A stretch of DNA of 64,000 nucleotides from Brachynemurus nebulosus. Lineage: Eukaryota; Arthropoda; Insecta; Neuroptera; Myrmeleontidae. Positions 13,885 to 26,890 of this stretch are shown here, piece by piece. The stretch is from the NCBI GenBank assembly GCA_035578155.1, contig JAPWDM010000008.1, positions 1,684,001 to 1,748,000 on the forward strand, in the 5' to 3' direction. The first letter of the stretch is position 1. Each line of letters begins with the position of its first letter. The position numbers and the translations under genes were made by a program. The notes beneath the pieces were generated by a model. The model saw only the letters and a list, made by a program, of their open reading frames with translations. It made no database searches and was not told the origin of the DNA.

Positions 13885-14435
13885 CATCACCAGTGAAGAG
13901 AGACGTATAATAGAAGTTTAATTCTTATGGGCCAATGTGGACGAAAATTTTAGTCAATTTTGTTTCTGTTAGATGGCAGAACGATCGAGGTCCAGACGTT
14001 TTTAAGTTGTCAGGCGGAAGTTCAGTTTAACAGGAAGAGGAAGGGAACGTATATTTCAATTTGTATATTTCCATTTTTCTTCTATAAACAAATTTCTTGT
14101 TTCAAAAGTACAATTATCAAGACATAACAGTGCGTACTGCTTGCCTGCATAGCACTGCCATCTGTAGATGGGGTGCCAACATCGCGGTTTGGGGTGCTCT
14201 AAGGGTCCGTCCACACGACACAAGCTTTACCACCGACTTACTTGCGCAAACCAGTTTGTGCAAGTAAACATGTACGTATGGACGGGAAAAAACGTAGCGA
14301 CTTACTTGCACAAACCTGGTTTGCGCAGGTAAGTCGGTGGTAAAGCTTGAGCGTGTGGACGGGCCCTAAAACTGTCCATAAATTTAACACAGGATTGAAG
14401 TTTTATATCCGTCTCTCTTCACTGACATCACTGAT
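13885..14435. mobile_element. inverted-repeat element with nested MITE
   Basis: CCAGTGAAGAGAGACGTATA at 13,891 is matched inverted by TATCCGTCTCTCTTCACTGA at about 14,407-14,427. Inside, 14,200-14,372 is a compact MITE: GGGTCCGTCCACACGACACA on the left and GTGTGGACGGGCCC on the right, with long inner arms around ACTTACTTGC. No coding capacity. Confidence 0.6.
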
Positions 14436-14703
14436 AATCGTACTAGCCCAGAGTACAGAGGTCAGCAACTATATCTTATTATCTGTAGAGTACCTATAAT
14501 AAATAGAGTGGTGACATGTGTGCTGAACGCTGATTGGTTCCGGCATTTTGTATTCGAAGTTTTCGTAAAATACATTGGAAATAAATTAAATGTTAACAAA
14601 AACCATTTAGTTTAACTTAGTTGGCGATGATAAAATTTCCCTGGTGAGCGTTAGTGGAACTAGCATATGACTTATAAATCATATAATTATTAATATTATT
14701 TCA
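14436..14703. other. AT-rich spacer
   Basis: No gene is seen. CAGAGTACAGAGG near 14,450 also occurs near 34,990, so this end is repeat-derived. Confidence 0.5.
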
Positions 14704-14919
14704 TTGCTTTATAAAAATTTTGTGATGATTTCTTTGTTGGACATTTATGAAAGTGTAAAAAATACTATGAGACCTCTTCGCAAGTGTGAAAAATATTTTA
14801 AAAGTGGAATGTTAATATGTGTTGGTGTTAAAGAACGAAATTTCAGTAACATAAAATATCTGTGTTTAGCTGCACAAACTTCTGGAGTATTAAGTTATCC
14901 ACATGAAGTTATCCACTAA
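14704..14919 (+). pseudogene. fragment resembling SWIM-type protein N-terminal region
   Basis: The 71-residue frame contains MRPLRKCEKYFKSGMLICVG, then YLCLAAQTSG and SYPHEV. From memory this pattern (a 'sG.lI..G' segment followed by 'L..QTS....PHEV') resembles a segment found in insect SWIM-zinc-finger or transposase-like proteins. It has no following catalytic or SWIM CxC...HxC residues, because the frame ends where the inverted-repeat element at about 14,916 begins. The first part of the frame may be non-coding. This is more likely a broken transposon-derived coding piece than a functional gene. The family is an inference from motif memory only. Confidence 0.3.
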
Positions 14920-15815
14920 TAGCCCGATTTTAATGATTTTTTTTTTAAATGCTTATCTTTACGGCGGATTTATGATAAAAATTACAGAAATAAGCAAAAA
15001 TGAATATTTTGATAGTTTTATGGCTTTAAATGGACAAAAATGTTAAGCTTTTAGGAATAATCGTTCATAACCAAGGGGACAAACTAGATTGGCTTTGCCT
15101 CTGTTCCACTTGTAATGAGTTTGTGACGTAGTCTGTTTGTGTACATACACACTGGTTGCAGTGTATTAGTTTGGTTTTTTGTAGTAGTATGTGTATACAC
15201 ACATACAAACACAATACACGTATTACCAGAGAGAGATGTTCAACGTGTACATGTAACAATGGGGTATATTGTTAATACAATGGTATGTTGACTCGACGAC
15301 GACTACTGACGGACTAATGCCTTAAGCTGTGACTGGGTTACAAAGGACTCCAAGCGAATTTCACTTTTTTTATGTTAGTTGGCTTCTAGTGTTCTATGTT
15401 CAAAACATTTTTTCACGTGATTACATCAACTTTTTTTTCGTAATCCACATGGAAAAAAGATTTTTTAGTAACACTTTCTTCGATTTTTTACTACTAAAAA
15501 TACAACAAATGCTAAAAAAAAAAGAGAAACAACAAATTATTACAAATAATCCTTTTTAAAATATTTTGTCATTGTTAGATCAACTTCTCAACCTCATTTC
15601 CGGGCAACGGGTAATTGGAACTTTTATTTAATTACCCTTTGTCCGAAAATGAGATTCCATTAATACTTTGCCGTCCATTTATTTCCCAGCCTTTCCAATA
15701 TCATTATCGAGTTCTAGTATTTTTTCCGTTAATCCGATGGATGGACCGTAATGATGGATTTAGTGCTGCATTTAAAAAAAAAAATCATTAAAATCCGGCT
15801 ATTAGTTTTTTACTT
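14916..15815. mobile_element. TIR element with AATGATTTTTTTT ends
   Basis: CTAATAGCCCGATTTTAATG at about 14,918 matches, inverted, CATTAAAATCCGGCTATTAG at about 15,787. The element at 36,905-37,905 has related ends (AATGATTTTTTTTTAAATG and GAGCCAAAAA). The interior includes GGGGACAAACTAGATTGG, a motif shared with the element at 28,980. Non-autonomous. Confidence 0.5.
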
Positions 15816-17250
15816 ATAGCCAAAAAACCAGGTGACCGTGAAAGTGTATAACTAACCTTAATTAAATCAGCTAACTTCAGCAAGGAACTTCAACCTACTT
15901 CAAAAGGGGTGTAGTGGCTGCATAAAAAAACGATAATATGGTAAAATTAATTAAAGTTGGTCTGACATCATCAAACAAATGCACCAAATGAAGCAAAATT
16001 AGACTACCTAGTTCTCTGTCTCTTTTGGCTTTTGTTATTTTTATATTTGAGTAACTATTATAATCAAGCCCTAAGCGTATGTGTAAAAAATTGTGGATAG
16101 CAGTGTGCCTGAGTGTGCTTGATACTGGTTAAGGCATTTACTTAGTCAATGTCCGTCACCGAATACACAACGCATTGTAATGTATTGTTAGACCATTGTT
16201 AGCTTGGACCCCACTTTGCTCTGTCCGACAATATATGTTTTGTAATTGTGTGTGTGACAACTGACACAGTTGCAAATATCAAACCAACACCACTATAAAC
16301 AGTGTATCAGTACCACCGAAGGCCTTTTACAACCGAGGTGATACATCACTTGTTTTTATCTATCTGTGATATTTTGTTATGCCGCTGTGGACCTGTTGTT
16401 ATGGCTCCACAGCGGTATTGTTTTAACTCCTTATTGCGTCGCTGGTCGGCCTGTGGCCTCCCAGGGACGTAATAAGTTTTTTCTGTGATAACACTGTGAT
16501 TTTTTCTAGTCTTGTTTTTTGAGTGTTTCTAGTCGGTTCTCTCCACTCCGCGGTCCTTTACACCTCGGAGGGAGTTCCAGCGATAGCTTCCAGTCCTTGG
16601 TGACCGTACGCTCTGTCTAGTACTTATCGTACCGTCACCAAGGACTGTCCGCTCTTTTTAAGCCCCGGGATGGCAGGACCCATCGATGGGTTTTATTATG
16701 TGTATGTTTTGTCCCTTGTCTATCGCATTTATGTGTTCCTGTCTGTTTTGTGTATATTTTTATCTTTACCGTTTATGGCGGCGCATGCCCTTGGTAGGCG
16801 ATGCCGCCGGGTGCTGCTGACCGCGCCATCCACCGGCAGCAGTACCCCAATTTTAACAAAAAAAAAAAAACAGTGTATCCCTACACAACATAGTGGTGGG
16901 AACTGGAGGGGATTTTTTGTGTACACTGGTATCACTAGTACAGAGATAGCAACTTGGTTTCTGATTATTCTGTGATTATAATAGTAACACGAAACTGTAT
17001 GTACGTCTCATTTTACTTCATTTGTTAATGACGTCAGACCAACTTTAAATAAATTGACTTAATAAGTTCACGAAATAATTCAACATGTGTAAACATATAT
17101 ACATTTTTAATAAAAAAAGAGCAATAACAGAAAATACCATAACAATAAACTGATAAAAAAACATAAAAAACTCAAACATTTAAATACTTTTATTACAATT
17201 ACATTTATACATACATTTTAATACAATTACCAAACCCTAAGCGTATATGT
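15816..17250. repeat. dispersed repeat region around CAAGCCCTAAGCGTAT
   Basis: CAAGCCCTAAGCGTATGTGT (16,065), a variant at 17,236 and CAAGCCCTAAGCGTGTTTGT (20,425) head related blocks that continue with GGATAGCAGTGTGCC. The 16,150-16,300 and 16,871-16,960 parts form one element split by the retroelement at 16,309-16,870. Sequence related to it, with TACACTGCAAACAGTGTG, is at 34,880. No gene is seen. Confidence 0.5.
16309..16870 (+). mobile_element. retroelement insertion (SINE or LINE 3' end) with poly-A and TSD
   Basis: AACAGTGTATC precedes the insert (16,298-16,308) and ACAGTGTATC follows its A-run (about 16,869-16,879), a target duplication of about 11 bp. The 562-bp insert is far more GC-rich than its surroundings and ends in a run of about 13 A. 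It contains several stems: CCGCTGTGGA with TCCACAGCGG (16,382-16,413), CAGTCCTTGGTGAC with its complement (16,590-16,650), and GGGTGCTGCT with AGCAGTACCC (16,809-16,855). There is no tRNA-like head with A and B boxes that I can see. A 5'-truncated LINE 3' UTR or a non-tRNA SINE fits. The 101-residue frame at 16,670 crosses out of the insert and is not a gene. Confidence 0.6.
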
Positions 17251-17515
17251 ATATAAAAATCTGTGGACAGAAGTGTGTCAAACTGAGTCAAATACCGCTT
17301 CAGGTGACTTATGCCCATTTGCACCGTATGGTTTAAGTAGTACTTAATTTTAAGTAATTCTTAAAACAACCGATCTTGTTACACCGTTTGCAAAGATGTT
17401 CTTAACAGCAAAAAGTAATTCTTAACTTCAAGCTTTCGATTGTGAATACTTAAACTGATCTTAAAAGATAAGCAATCGTTCGCACATGCTCACTAGATAC
17501 CTATGTCCATTTGTA

Positions 17516-17752
17516 CAGTGTACAGGGGTGGCCAACCCAAATGATCCTGCGGGCCACTTTGGAAGCGCATCATAACTCCGCGGGCCGCATTAAAAATTTT
17601 GCGTTCCCATATATTATGTATTTTTTTAATACACTGGTTTTCAATACCTTGGTGATTATAAAATAAATATATTTTGTATAATTGTGATGAATCTTGCGGG
17701 CCAAAAAAAATTCTAGGCGGGCCACATGCGGCCCGCGGGTTGGCCACCCCTG
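17516..17752. mobile_element. hAT MITE with 8-bp TSD CATTTGTA
   Basis: CATTTGTA at 17,508-17,515 repeats at 17,753-17,760. The ends CAGGGGTGGCCAACCC (17,523) and GGGTTGGCCACCCCTG (ends 17,752) are inverted. Inner arms include GCGGGCC on both sides. Seven bases (CAGTGTA) lie between the left target copy and the canonical CAGGGG end. It is inserted within a Harbinger-like stretch. The short frames at 17,493-17,862 are artefacts of the element. Confidence 0.75.
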
Positions 17753-17876
17753 CATTTGTATATTATCACATTTTAGTTAATGAGGTTATGTATTATGTCA
17801 CATTAAACCACGGATACGTTAAACATTTATTTTATTTTATATACAGTTTTTTGTTCACCTGAATAATAAATAAAAA

Positions 17877-17996
17877 ATGGATCGTGTAAATGAAATGTGG
17901 GAGGACGATAAGGATATATTGGAAATTATAGATTTTGAATTTCCAAGATTGCATTATACCAGATCTTATTTATTTTTTAAATACAAATACTTATAA
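17877..17996 (+). pseudogene. PIF/Harbinger transposase N-terminal fragment
   Basis: A 39-residue frame starts with Met and reads MDRVNEMWEDDKDILEIIDF, then EFPRLHYTR before a stop. The 'IDF.(.)PR..Y.R' pattern resembles the segment near the N terminus of Harbinger-type (HARBI1-like) transposases. Nothing downstream resembles the DDE domain, so this is a relic. The match rests on a short motif remembered from the family. Confidence 0.35.
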
Positions 17997-18264
17997 TTAG
18001 GATAATACAAAAATAATTTCAAAATAAAATTTTTTTTTAAAATTAAATTTTATTTATTACATAACTATAGATTATATTTTATTTATTTTTTTAAATATAA
18101 AGATAATTTTGAAATAAGATATTATTTTTTCAAAATACAATTACGATGTAAAATAAGAAAAATAGTTGTTATTCTACTTAAAATATACAAACAAAATGAT
18201 AGTATGCTTTGAATTGACGGATATGAACGATATTTATAACATCCGGTCCTTGTACATAAACATG

Positions 18265-19434
<1,170 letters not shown>

Positions 19435-19499
19435 TTTTTTTATTTTTTTTCGAAAATTCAATTGTTTCCACAATTTTGACAATTTTTTTGACAATTTAA

Positions 19500-20515
19500 T
19501 TCCTAATAATTTAAGTTGGTAGCATGTTGATAATCATAAAAATAGAATGACACTAGACAACACTGATAAAGACAAAAACGACAAAAATGACTGAAAATAT
19601 TGAAAACTGTTATTTTAACTGAAACAATTTTTATTAAAACGCCAACTATTCTTATTACTTTAAAATAATTCATTTTATTTATGTACCTGGACCAACAGAG
19701 GACGTTATAATCAATACATTTTTTTTTTTTTTAAATCAAATTTATATTGAAGTGTCATCTATATAATTTATTAGAGTGTATTATCGGTTTATCTATGCTG
19801 GCGCCACTAGGGTCGCTACTTAAATTCCGGTTAGCTAACATAACTATGGAAATTAATTTGAATTTAAAATCAAAAAATTATTTTCAGAATAAGTAGATCA
19901 TAAATTTAAAAATTAGTTACTATAGTTTTTAAAGTAAATAATTTTGCATAATTATTATAGTCCGGGAGGCGACTGTAAGAATGTGCCCCGATAAGCGGTA
20001 CGTTTGAAACTTGTTTTTTTAAATACTATCAACTATTGCCAAAACAAAACCACAACCGTGCCTCACTTTAGTGGGCACATTTAGATTGTATAATTCTTTG
20101 AAAGAAAAAAAATGTTGACCTCGAACTCACCCATTCCGTCCCACAGATTTTTAATTGAATTTTTTTTTGGCCACGAACGTCACCAATTCCGACTCACATA
20201 AAACTTTTACCAAATGAAAGTTTAAACAATATTATACTAAAAAAAAAATAAGTGCCTCGTCGATCTCGATTCAAAATACCCGGCAGGGCGCTTCAAAGTT
20301 TTCAGTTTAATTCTTCAATCTTCAAAGCTTCAAATTAATTTGAACAATTTAACAATTAAGCTGTGACAGGCCTACAAAGAGCTCCAAGGAAGCTACGCTT
20401 TTCTGATATAGTTGGTTTCTAGTCAAGCCCTAAGCGTGTTTGTAGAAAACTTTGGATAGCAGTGTGCCATTGTGTGCTTGATACTGCTTAAGGCATTTAG
20501 TTAGTCGGTATCGGT
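19500..20515. other. AT-rich intergenic region with repeat fragments
   Basis: GCGCCACTAGGGTCGCTACT at 19,801, followed by TTCCGGTTAGCTAACATAAC, is the reverse complement of sequence at about 57,610-57,655, marking a dispersed repeat. CAAGCCCTAAGCGTGTTTGT at 20,425 belongs to the 16-kb family. No gene is seen. Confidence 0.5.
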
Positions 20516-20785
20516 AAAGATTTAAAGGTCGAACAGACCCATTTCCTCAAGCTGCTGCACTCAAGAATCTCTTTAATTCAACATCGAGGTCGCAAACTTT
20601 ATTATCGATAAGAACTCTCCAATAAAATTACGCTGTTATCCCTAAGGTAACTTATTCTAATAATCACTACTAATGGATCAAGTATTCATAAATTAATGTT
20701 TATAATTCAAAAGAGTTTAATCTATCTTCCCGTCACCCCAACGAAATAAAACAAATCATAATAAAAAATTTTTTACTAAAATATA
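20516..20785 (-). pseudogene. nuclear mitochondrial insertion (mt 16S rRNA fragment)
   Basis: Read on the minus strand, this is the conserved peptidyl-transferase part of insect mitochondrial large-subunit rRNA: GTTGGGGTGACGGGAAGATA, then TTACCTTAGGGATAACAGCG, then TTTGCGACCTCGATGTTGAA, then GGTCTGTTCGACCTTTAAAT, in the right order and spacing. It lies among nuclear transposons and zinc-finger genes, with only about 270 bp of rRNA, so it is a NUMT and not a working gene. A CA microsatellite lies 175 bp to the right. Confidence 0.85.
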
Positions 20786-20956
20786 CTATCGGCACCAGCT
20801 GTAGCAATGTCAACATCGATTCAAACAGATTGTTCGTTATTGTTATCAACCACTTGCCAACAATGCAATACGTACATTCGTCACCTCGTCGAATACGTTC
20901 ATATTATTGTACGTATACATGCACACCCCACCTATCAGAGACTGAGTGTGACGTAT

Positions 20957-20959
<3 letters not shown>

Positions 20960-21003
<44 letters not shown>
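20960..21003. repeat. (CA)n microsatellite
   Basis: About 22 CA dinucleotides in a row. The Thr-His-rich frame at 20,807 that passes through it is an artefact. Confidence 0.95.
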
Positions 21004-21008
<5 letters not shown>

Positions 21009-21118
21009 CGTAGATCCCCTTGTACATAAAAATTTTATGCCTAAGTTCATTCAATCGAATAAAATGATTTTTTGTATTCTCAAAAACAGTAGGTTATAGA
21101 TTTTTATTTATTTGAAAT

Positions 21119-21262
21119 TAATCACTTACTTCTAAATGATGTAGACACATGCGCACACTAATTAAAAACTGCGCGGGAATTGACATTACTAATTCCCGCC
21201 AATTCTCGCGCAGTTTTTAATTAGTGTGCGCATGTGCCTACATCATTTAGAAGTAAGTGATG
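21119..21262. mobile_element. 144-bp palindromic MITE
   Basis: ATCACTTACTTCTAAATGAT at the left end is mirrored by ATCATTTAGAAGTAAGTGAT at the right end. The arms of about 60 bp continue through CATGCGCACACTAATTAAAA. The loop around 21,183-21,200 is GACATTACTAATT-like. No coding capacity. Confidence 0.8.
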
Positions 21263-21699
21263 AGGCCAACGAAAGCACTCACTTTTTGTCCACACTCCAC
21301 AGCAGGATTACCAGCCGTTTAAACCAAACTACATATATAATATACATAAATTATATTATTAAAGTTCTTAGTATGTTTGAGTCTTAAAAATAAAAAATAA
21401 AAAAGGTTCGAGCTATCCGAAATAGGGATGTCGTTTTTTTTAAAAAAAAAATCGATTTTTGAATCGATTCGTAATTGCCAAGAAAGAATCGATACTTAAA
21501 TTATCGATTGTATTCAAAATCGATTCCAAGAAATCGATTCAAATTTACTGTTGCAAAAGTGGTGGTAATTTTCAAGTAAAAATTTATAATTCAGAAAGAT
21601 TAACTTTCGAAGTCTTTTAAGAAGAAAAATATTAAGCGTGTACAATTGTACATACTTAATTACCAACATTTTTTTAGAAATCTAAATTGTACTAAATGT

Positions 21700-22300
21700 T
21701 GAGAAGTTTTTTTAAAAGCTTTTATTTAACTTGCTATGTTAGTATGTTGGTTTAGATCAAATCTTGGAATCAAAATTTAGACAGGTTCTAATTGAGCTAG
21801 AGGTTTCAAATTTTTCATACCTGTCTAACCTTGATGACAACGCAATATTGTGTAATTTATTTTGCCCTAAATAAAAATTTTTTGATTTTTTAATCCTGTG
21901 CAAGTATAGGTAACAAAATTTAATTACTTCTTTAATTTTTTTTAAATTAACTGTGATCCGACTAAAAAGTAGAAAATAATTTAAAGGAAAATAAATGTTT
22001 TTAAGAAAAAGCTTTTATTGAAAAATGGGGTAAAAAAAAAATAAAATAACTTTTGAGTATAAGCAATATGCAACACAATTTATAAAAGCTTGAGGCGTTT
22101 AATTAAGTTTGGTAACTACTGAAAAGTAAAATAGCTATACTTCCAAAACATCAAAAACAGAAATAGTTAATGATAACGCCTCAAGCTTTTATAAATTATG
22201 TTGCATATTGCTTCAAACTTCACTCAAAAGTTATTTTATTTTTTTTTTACTCCATTTTTACATAAAAGATTTTTCTTAAAAAACATTTTTTTTACTTTAA
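21700..22300 (+). repeat. dispersed repeat, copy 1 (with fold-back at 22,050-22,240)
   Basis: TTAGTATGTTGGTTTAGATC at about 21,739 and the following 200 bp, then a fold-back around GCCTCAAGCTTTTATAAATT, recur in the same orientation at 26,310-26,890. The fold-back arms carry CAATTTATAAAAGCTTGAGG on one side and its complement on the other. Confidence 0.7.
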
Positions 22301-22452
22301 TTTTTTTATTTAATTGCATACAAAGTTTTTTAGCGAATTTCCAAAACTGGAAATTCAGCTTTTACGCCAGGTGTCATGGTGCGACCTAAGCCCGGGACCA
22401 TATCAGAAATATGTTTTGAGGTCCCTAGAATACGAAAATGATATTCACTAAA

Positions 22453-22456
<4 letters not shown>

Positions 22457-22524
<68 letters not shown>
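22457..22524. repeat. (TA)n microsatellite
   Basis: Pure TA tract of about 68 bp in copy B. It is about 12 bp shorter than its counterpart at 5,850-5,929. Confidence 0.95.
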
Positions 22525-22528
<4 letters not shown>

Positions 22529-23489
22529 CCGCGCGATAACTCTCGAACGAAACGTCTAACGCTTATGAAATTTTGTGTGCGGACTGGATTCTGAAATGGC
22601 TTGGCTAAGTTCGTTAGCCAGACACGTCGGATGCCCAGAAGTAGGTTTTCTGGCCATTTTTTATCATTCGATCCTATCATAAGGCAGTTCGATTTTTACA
22701 TCGTTGAAAAGGAAAAAAAAAATTATGAAGAAAATATTCTTATAATTTTCTTTCTATTTTAAGTATTTTTCGAGAAAATGTAAATTTTCACTTTTATTCT
22801 TTCTTTGTTAGTCTAATAAGTAATTTATATTTATATCTCAGTTTTTAATAAGTATAAAAATATTTCACTTTTTTATTAAAAAATTTTGTGAGAACAAGTG
22901 AAAACTATTCACATATATGAGATATAACACACATACATGTATAGAGTTTTGTTTCTCATTTATTGCATTATAATTAGCATGGTTCTATTCCATGTTAAAA
23001 AATGTAAATTAAACAGATTTTCTAAGCTAATGTAATGAAGAATTTTTTTTTTTTTTTATTGAATTTTTAAGTAAACAAGAAATTGAAGATTATGTTATGA
23101 TATAAATATTATTAAATATAAAACAAAACAAAATCTGTACAATGTACATATGTATGTACGGAAAAATATTTTGAATCGATTTTGAAAATTTTTCCACTAA
23201 TAATTAATAATGTTAAAAAATTAAACCATTTCAAATGGATTTAAGGTATTTTATGTGAGGTCAAGGTTTTCGGGACCTAAAAAGGCCAGAAATTAATTAA
23301 CCAATCGATTTTAAAAAATTTTTCACAGTTAGTAAGTTAAAGTATTTGAATTAATTAATTAAATGATGTCCGCAAGAAGCTTACGGACTGCCATAAGTTA
23401 TATGAGATCCTTAGAACCCTTTTCTTACTGTTAGAGTACTAGACTTGTATGAGATTTACTGATCCCATAATTGTAAAAAATAAACTAAA

Positions 23490-24600
23490 CGACCAATTTT
23501 AAAAATTTCTTCGCTGTTACAGAGCTAAACTATTTTAGATAGATTTAGAATACATTATGTAAGGTCCGTCAGGGTCCACAGGACCCAAAAGTGTCAAAAA
23601 TAAACTAACTGACCGATTTTGAAAATTTTTTCACTGTTACAGAGCTAAACTATTTTAGATAAATATCGATTACGTTATGTAAGGTCCGCCTGGGTCCATA
23701 GGACCCAAAAGTGTCAAAAATAAACTGCCTGATCGATTTTGAAAATTTTTTCGCTGTTACAGAGCTAAACTGTTTTAGATAAATATAGATTCCGTTATGT
23801 AAGGTCTGCCAGGGTCCATAGGATCCAGAAGTGTCAAAAATAAACTAACTGACCGATTTTGAAAATTTTTTCACTGTTACAGAGCTAAACTATTTTAGAT
23901 AAATATAAATTACGTTATGTAAGGTCCACCAAGATCCATAGAACCCAAAAGTGTCAAAAATAAACTAACTGACCGATTTTGAAAATTTTTTCACTGTTAC
24001 AGAGCTAAACTATTTTAGATAAGTATAGATTACGTTATGTAAGGTCTGCCAGGGTCCATAGGATCCAGAAGTGTCAAAAATAAACTAACTGACCGATTTT
24101 GAAAATTTTTTCACTGTACAGAGCTAAACTATTTTAGATAAATATAGATTACGTTATGTAAGGTCTGCCAGGGTCCATGGGATCCAAAAGTGTCAAAAAT
24201 AAACTAACCGACCGATTTTGAAAATTTTTTCACAGTTGGGGAACTAACTATTTTAGATAGACATACATTACGTTATTTAGGGTCCGCCAGGGTCCATGGG
24301 GCCCAAAAGTGGTAAAAATAAACTAACCGACCGATTTTGAAAATTTTTTTACTGTTACAGAGCTAAACTATTTTAGATAAATATAGATTACGTTATGTAA
24401 AGTCTGCCAGGGTCCATCGGATCCAAAAGCGTCAAAAATAAACTAGCCGACCGATTTTGAAAATTTTTTCACTGTTGGGGAGCTAAGCTATTTTAGATAC
24501 ATATAGATTACGTTATGTAAGGTCTGAAGTGTCAGTAGGACCTAAAAGTGTCAAAAATAAAATAACTGACCGATTTTGAAACCTTTTTACTATTACGGAG
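23490..24600 (-). repeat. 120-bp tandem array, inverted copy
   Basis: TTTTTTCACTGTTAC with variants recurs about every 119-120 bp on the plus strand (23,624, 23,744, 23,864, 23,984 and onward), giving about nine units. These are the reverse complement of the array at 3,960-4,910. The number of units differs from copy A by about one. Confidence 0.85.
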
Positions 24601-24693
24601 GTAAACTATTTTAGATAGGTACAGGTTGTGTTATCTGAGATCCACAACTGTCCTGCGGATGCAAATGCGGCGTAGAATGCTACACAACGGGTT

Positions 24694-24860
<167 letters not shown>

Positions 24861-25214
24861 TTACATAAAGTCCGCCTAGAATATACGGTCGAGCTGATTT
24901 TTTAATGAGGTCCACCGGGATCTTGCAGATCCGAAAACGCCAGTAATAAGCTATCGAAAAGATGCTAAAAAATTTCTCACTGCTAGAGAACTAAATTATT
25001 TTAGATGGATACAACTATGCTGCACAAAATTCGTTCGGGTTCTTGGGTCCCCAAAAATACCAAAACTAATTACCCAACCGATTTTAAAAATTCTTTTACT
25101 CTTAGAAAGCTAAACTATTTTAAATAGGTACAGGTCTTAGATGAGATCCGCCAGTGCCCAAGATTTGGAAATTCGCTATGTTATGCAGATGCTGCGACAG
25201 GGGTATTTTATATA

Positions 25215-25880
25215 TTAAGGGATAAAAAAAGAATTATAATTTCTTTTTTTTAAATTTCCCGCTTAAACTTTATTGTTTTGTACATGGTACAGTTGTCAAT
25301 TTGTCAGTTTTGACAATTCGATTTGATTGACACTTTCAGTCCCACGGCTTCGGCATCCGAAAATAATCAAAACAACCACAGAGGCCGATCGCCATCAATG
25401 ATTCATTGATTACACATTAGGTATGTGTGCGATGTTGCCACAACTATGTGTATATACTCAACTCACACAAACACCAACACAGACAGCTCTTTTGGTTTCT
25501 AAAATAAACAATATAAAAACTAATAAAGTAATAAAAGTATTTGTTTGCTTTTTTTATTTATTTTTACCAGTTTGTTATCTAAACATTCTGTAATGCTCTA
25601 ACTGATTCGAATGTGTCTGAATGTCAAATATATGTATGTACGTATCACATATGTCATATATGTACATGTTGAATCATTTTATGTATTTGTTTATATAAAG
25701 TTTCTTTAAAATTATTGTCGGCTTCCGGGGAAGTTTACTGTGAAAGTGCTCGGGCCTCATAGTGTTAATAGAGATTTGATTATATGCATTTGATGCGTTT
25801 GATGCTTAAAAGTTAATAATCGTAGTACCGATAATAGATTTAAATTTAAATTAATAAAACAACGTATAAATAAAAAAGCA
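25215..25880. other. AT-rich spacer, no gene seen
   Basis: No coding frame of note and no clear repeat boundary inside. GTACATATATGACATATGTG-type short palindromes occur near 25,640. It probably belongs to the interior of the GGGATGTCG element. Confidence 0.4.
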
Positions 25881-26034
25881 ATTTATGTTTTGAACAAAAA
25901 AATCGTTTCGCGATTTCCATAAAATAAAAATCGATGTGTGAATCGATCTCAAAATCAATAATCGATTAAAAATCGGTTTTCATACTTCCGATTAATCGAT
26001 TTCTCGATTAAAAAACGACATCCCTAATCGGAAA

Positions 26035-26210
26035 AATGAAACGAATAATTCGATTTTTCGAATTATTCGAAATAAATCGAATTATTCGTTTTCTTTCGAA
26101 TAATTCGATTTTTCGAATTATTCGAAAAGTCGAATTATTTGATTCGAAATCGAATTGAATAGCACTATTCGATTCGATTCGATTCGAGCACTATTCGCAC
26201 ACCCCTAATA
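26035..26210. repeat. ATTCGAA-rich element end
   Basis: A dense run of AATTATTCGAA/TTCGAATAATT words ends in GCACACCCCTAA. It resembles the right end of the 7,160-8,103 element (CCCACCCCTAG). Confidence 0.6.
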
Positions 26211-26309
26211 AAAGTGTAAACATAGGTACATTACAAAGCTAGTTTAATTGATTAATTTATTTATATAACTACCTAGTCAAATATCAAATAGTATACTTGG
26301 TAGAGTTTT

Positions 26310-26890
26310 TTTTAAAAGCTTTTATTTAACTTGATATGTTAGTATGTTGGTTTAGATCAAATCTTGGAATCAAAATTTAGACAGGTTCTAATTGAGCTAG
26401 AGGTTTCAAATTTTACATAGGTGTCTAACCTTGATGACAATGCAATATTGTATAATTAGTTTTGTCCTAAATCGCCTCAAAACCAAAATTGTTGATTTTT
26501 AGTCCTGTGAAACTTTTTGACATTTCGAATTTTCTATTAAAAAGTAGAAAATTTTCTACTAAAAAGTAGAAAATAAATTAAAGTAAAAAAAATGTTTTCT
26601 AAGAAAAAGCTTTTATTTAAAAATAGGCTAAAAATATAAAATAACCTTTGAGTGAAGTTTGAAGCAATATGCAACATAATTTATAAAAGCTTGAGGCGTT
26701 TAATTAAGTTTGGTAACTACTGAAATGTAAAATAGCTACGCTTATATCCAAAACAGAAATAATTAATGATAACGCCTCAAGCTTTTATAAATTATGTTGC
26801 ATATTGATTCAAACTTCACTCAAAGGTTATTTTATATTTTTAGCCTATTTTTAAATAAAAGCTTTTTCTTAAAAAACATTTTTTTTACTA
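26310..26890 (+). repeat. dispersed repeat, copy 2
   Basis: Direct copy of 21,700-22,300 including the GCCTCAAGCTTTTATAAATT fold-back. The two copies lie on either side of the region holding inverted copy B. Confidence 0.7.
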
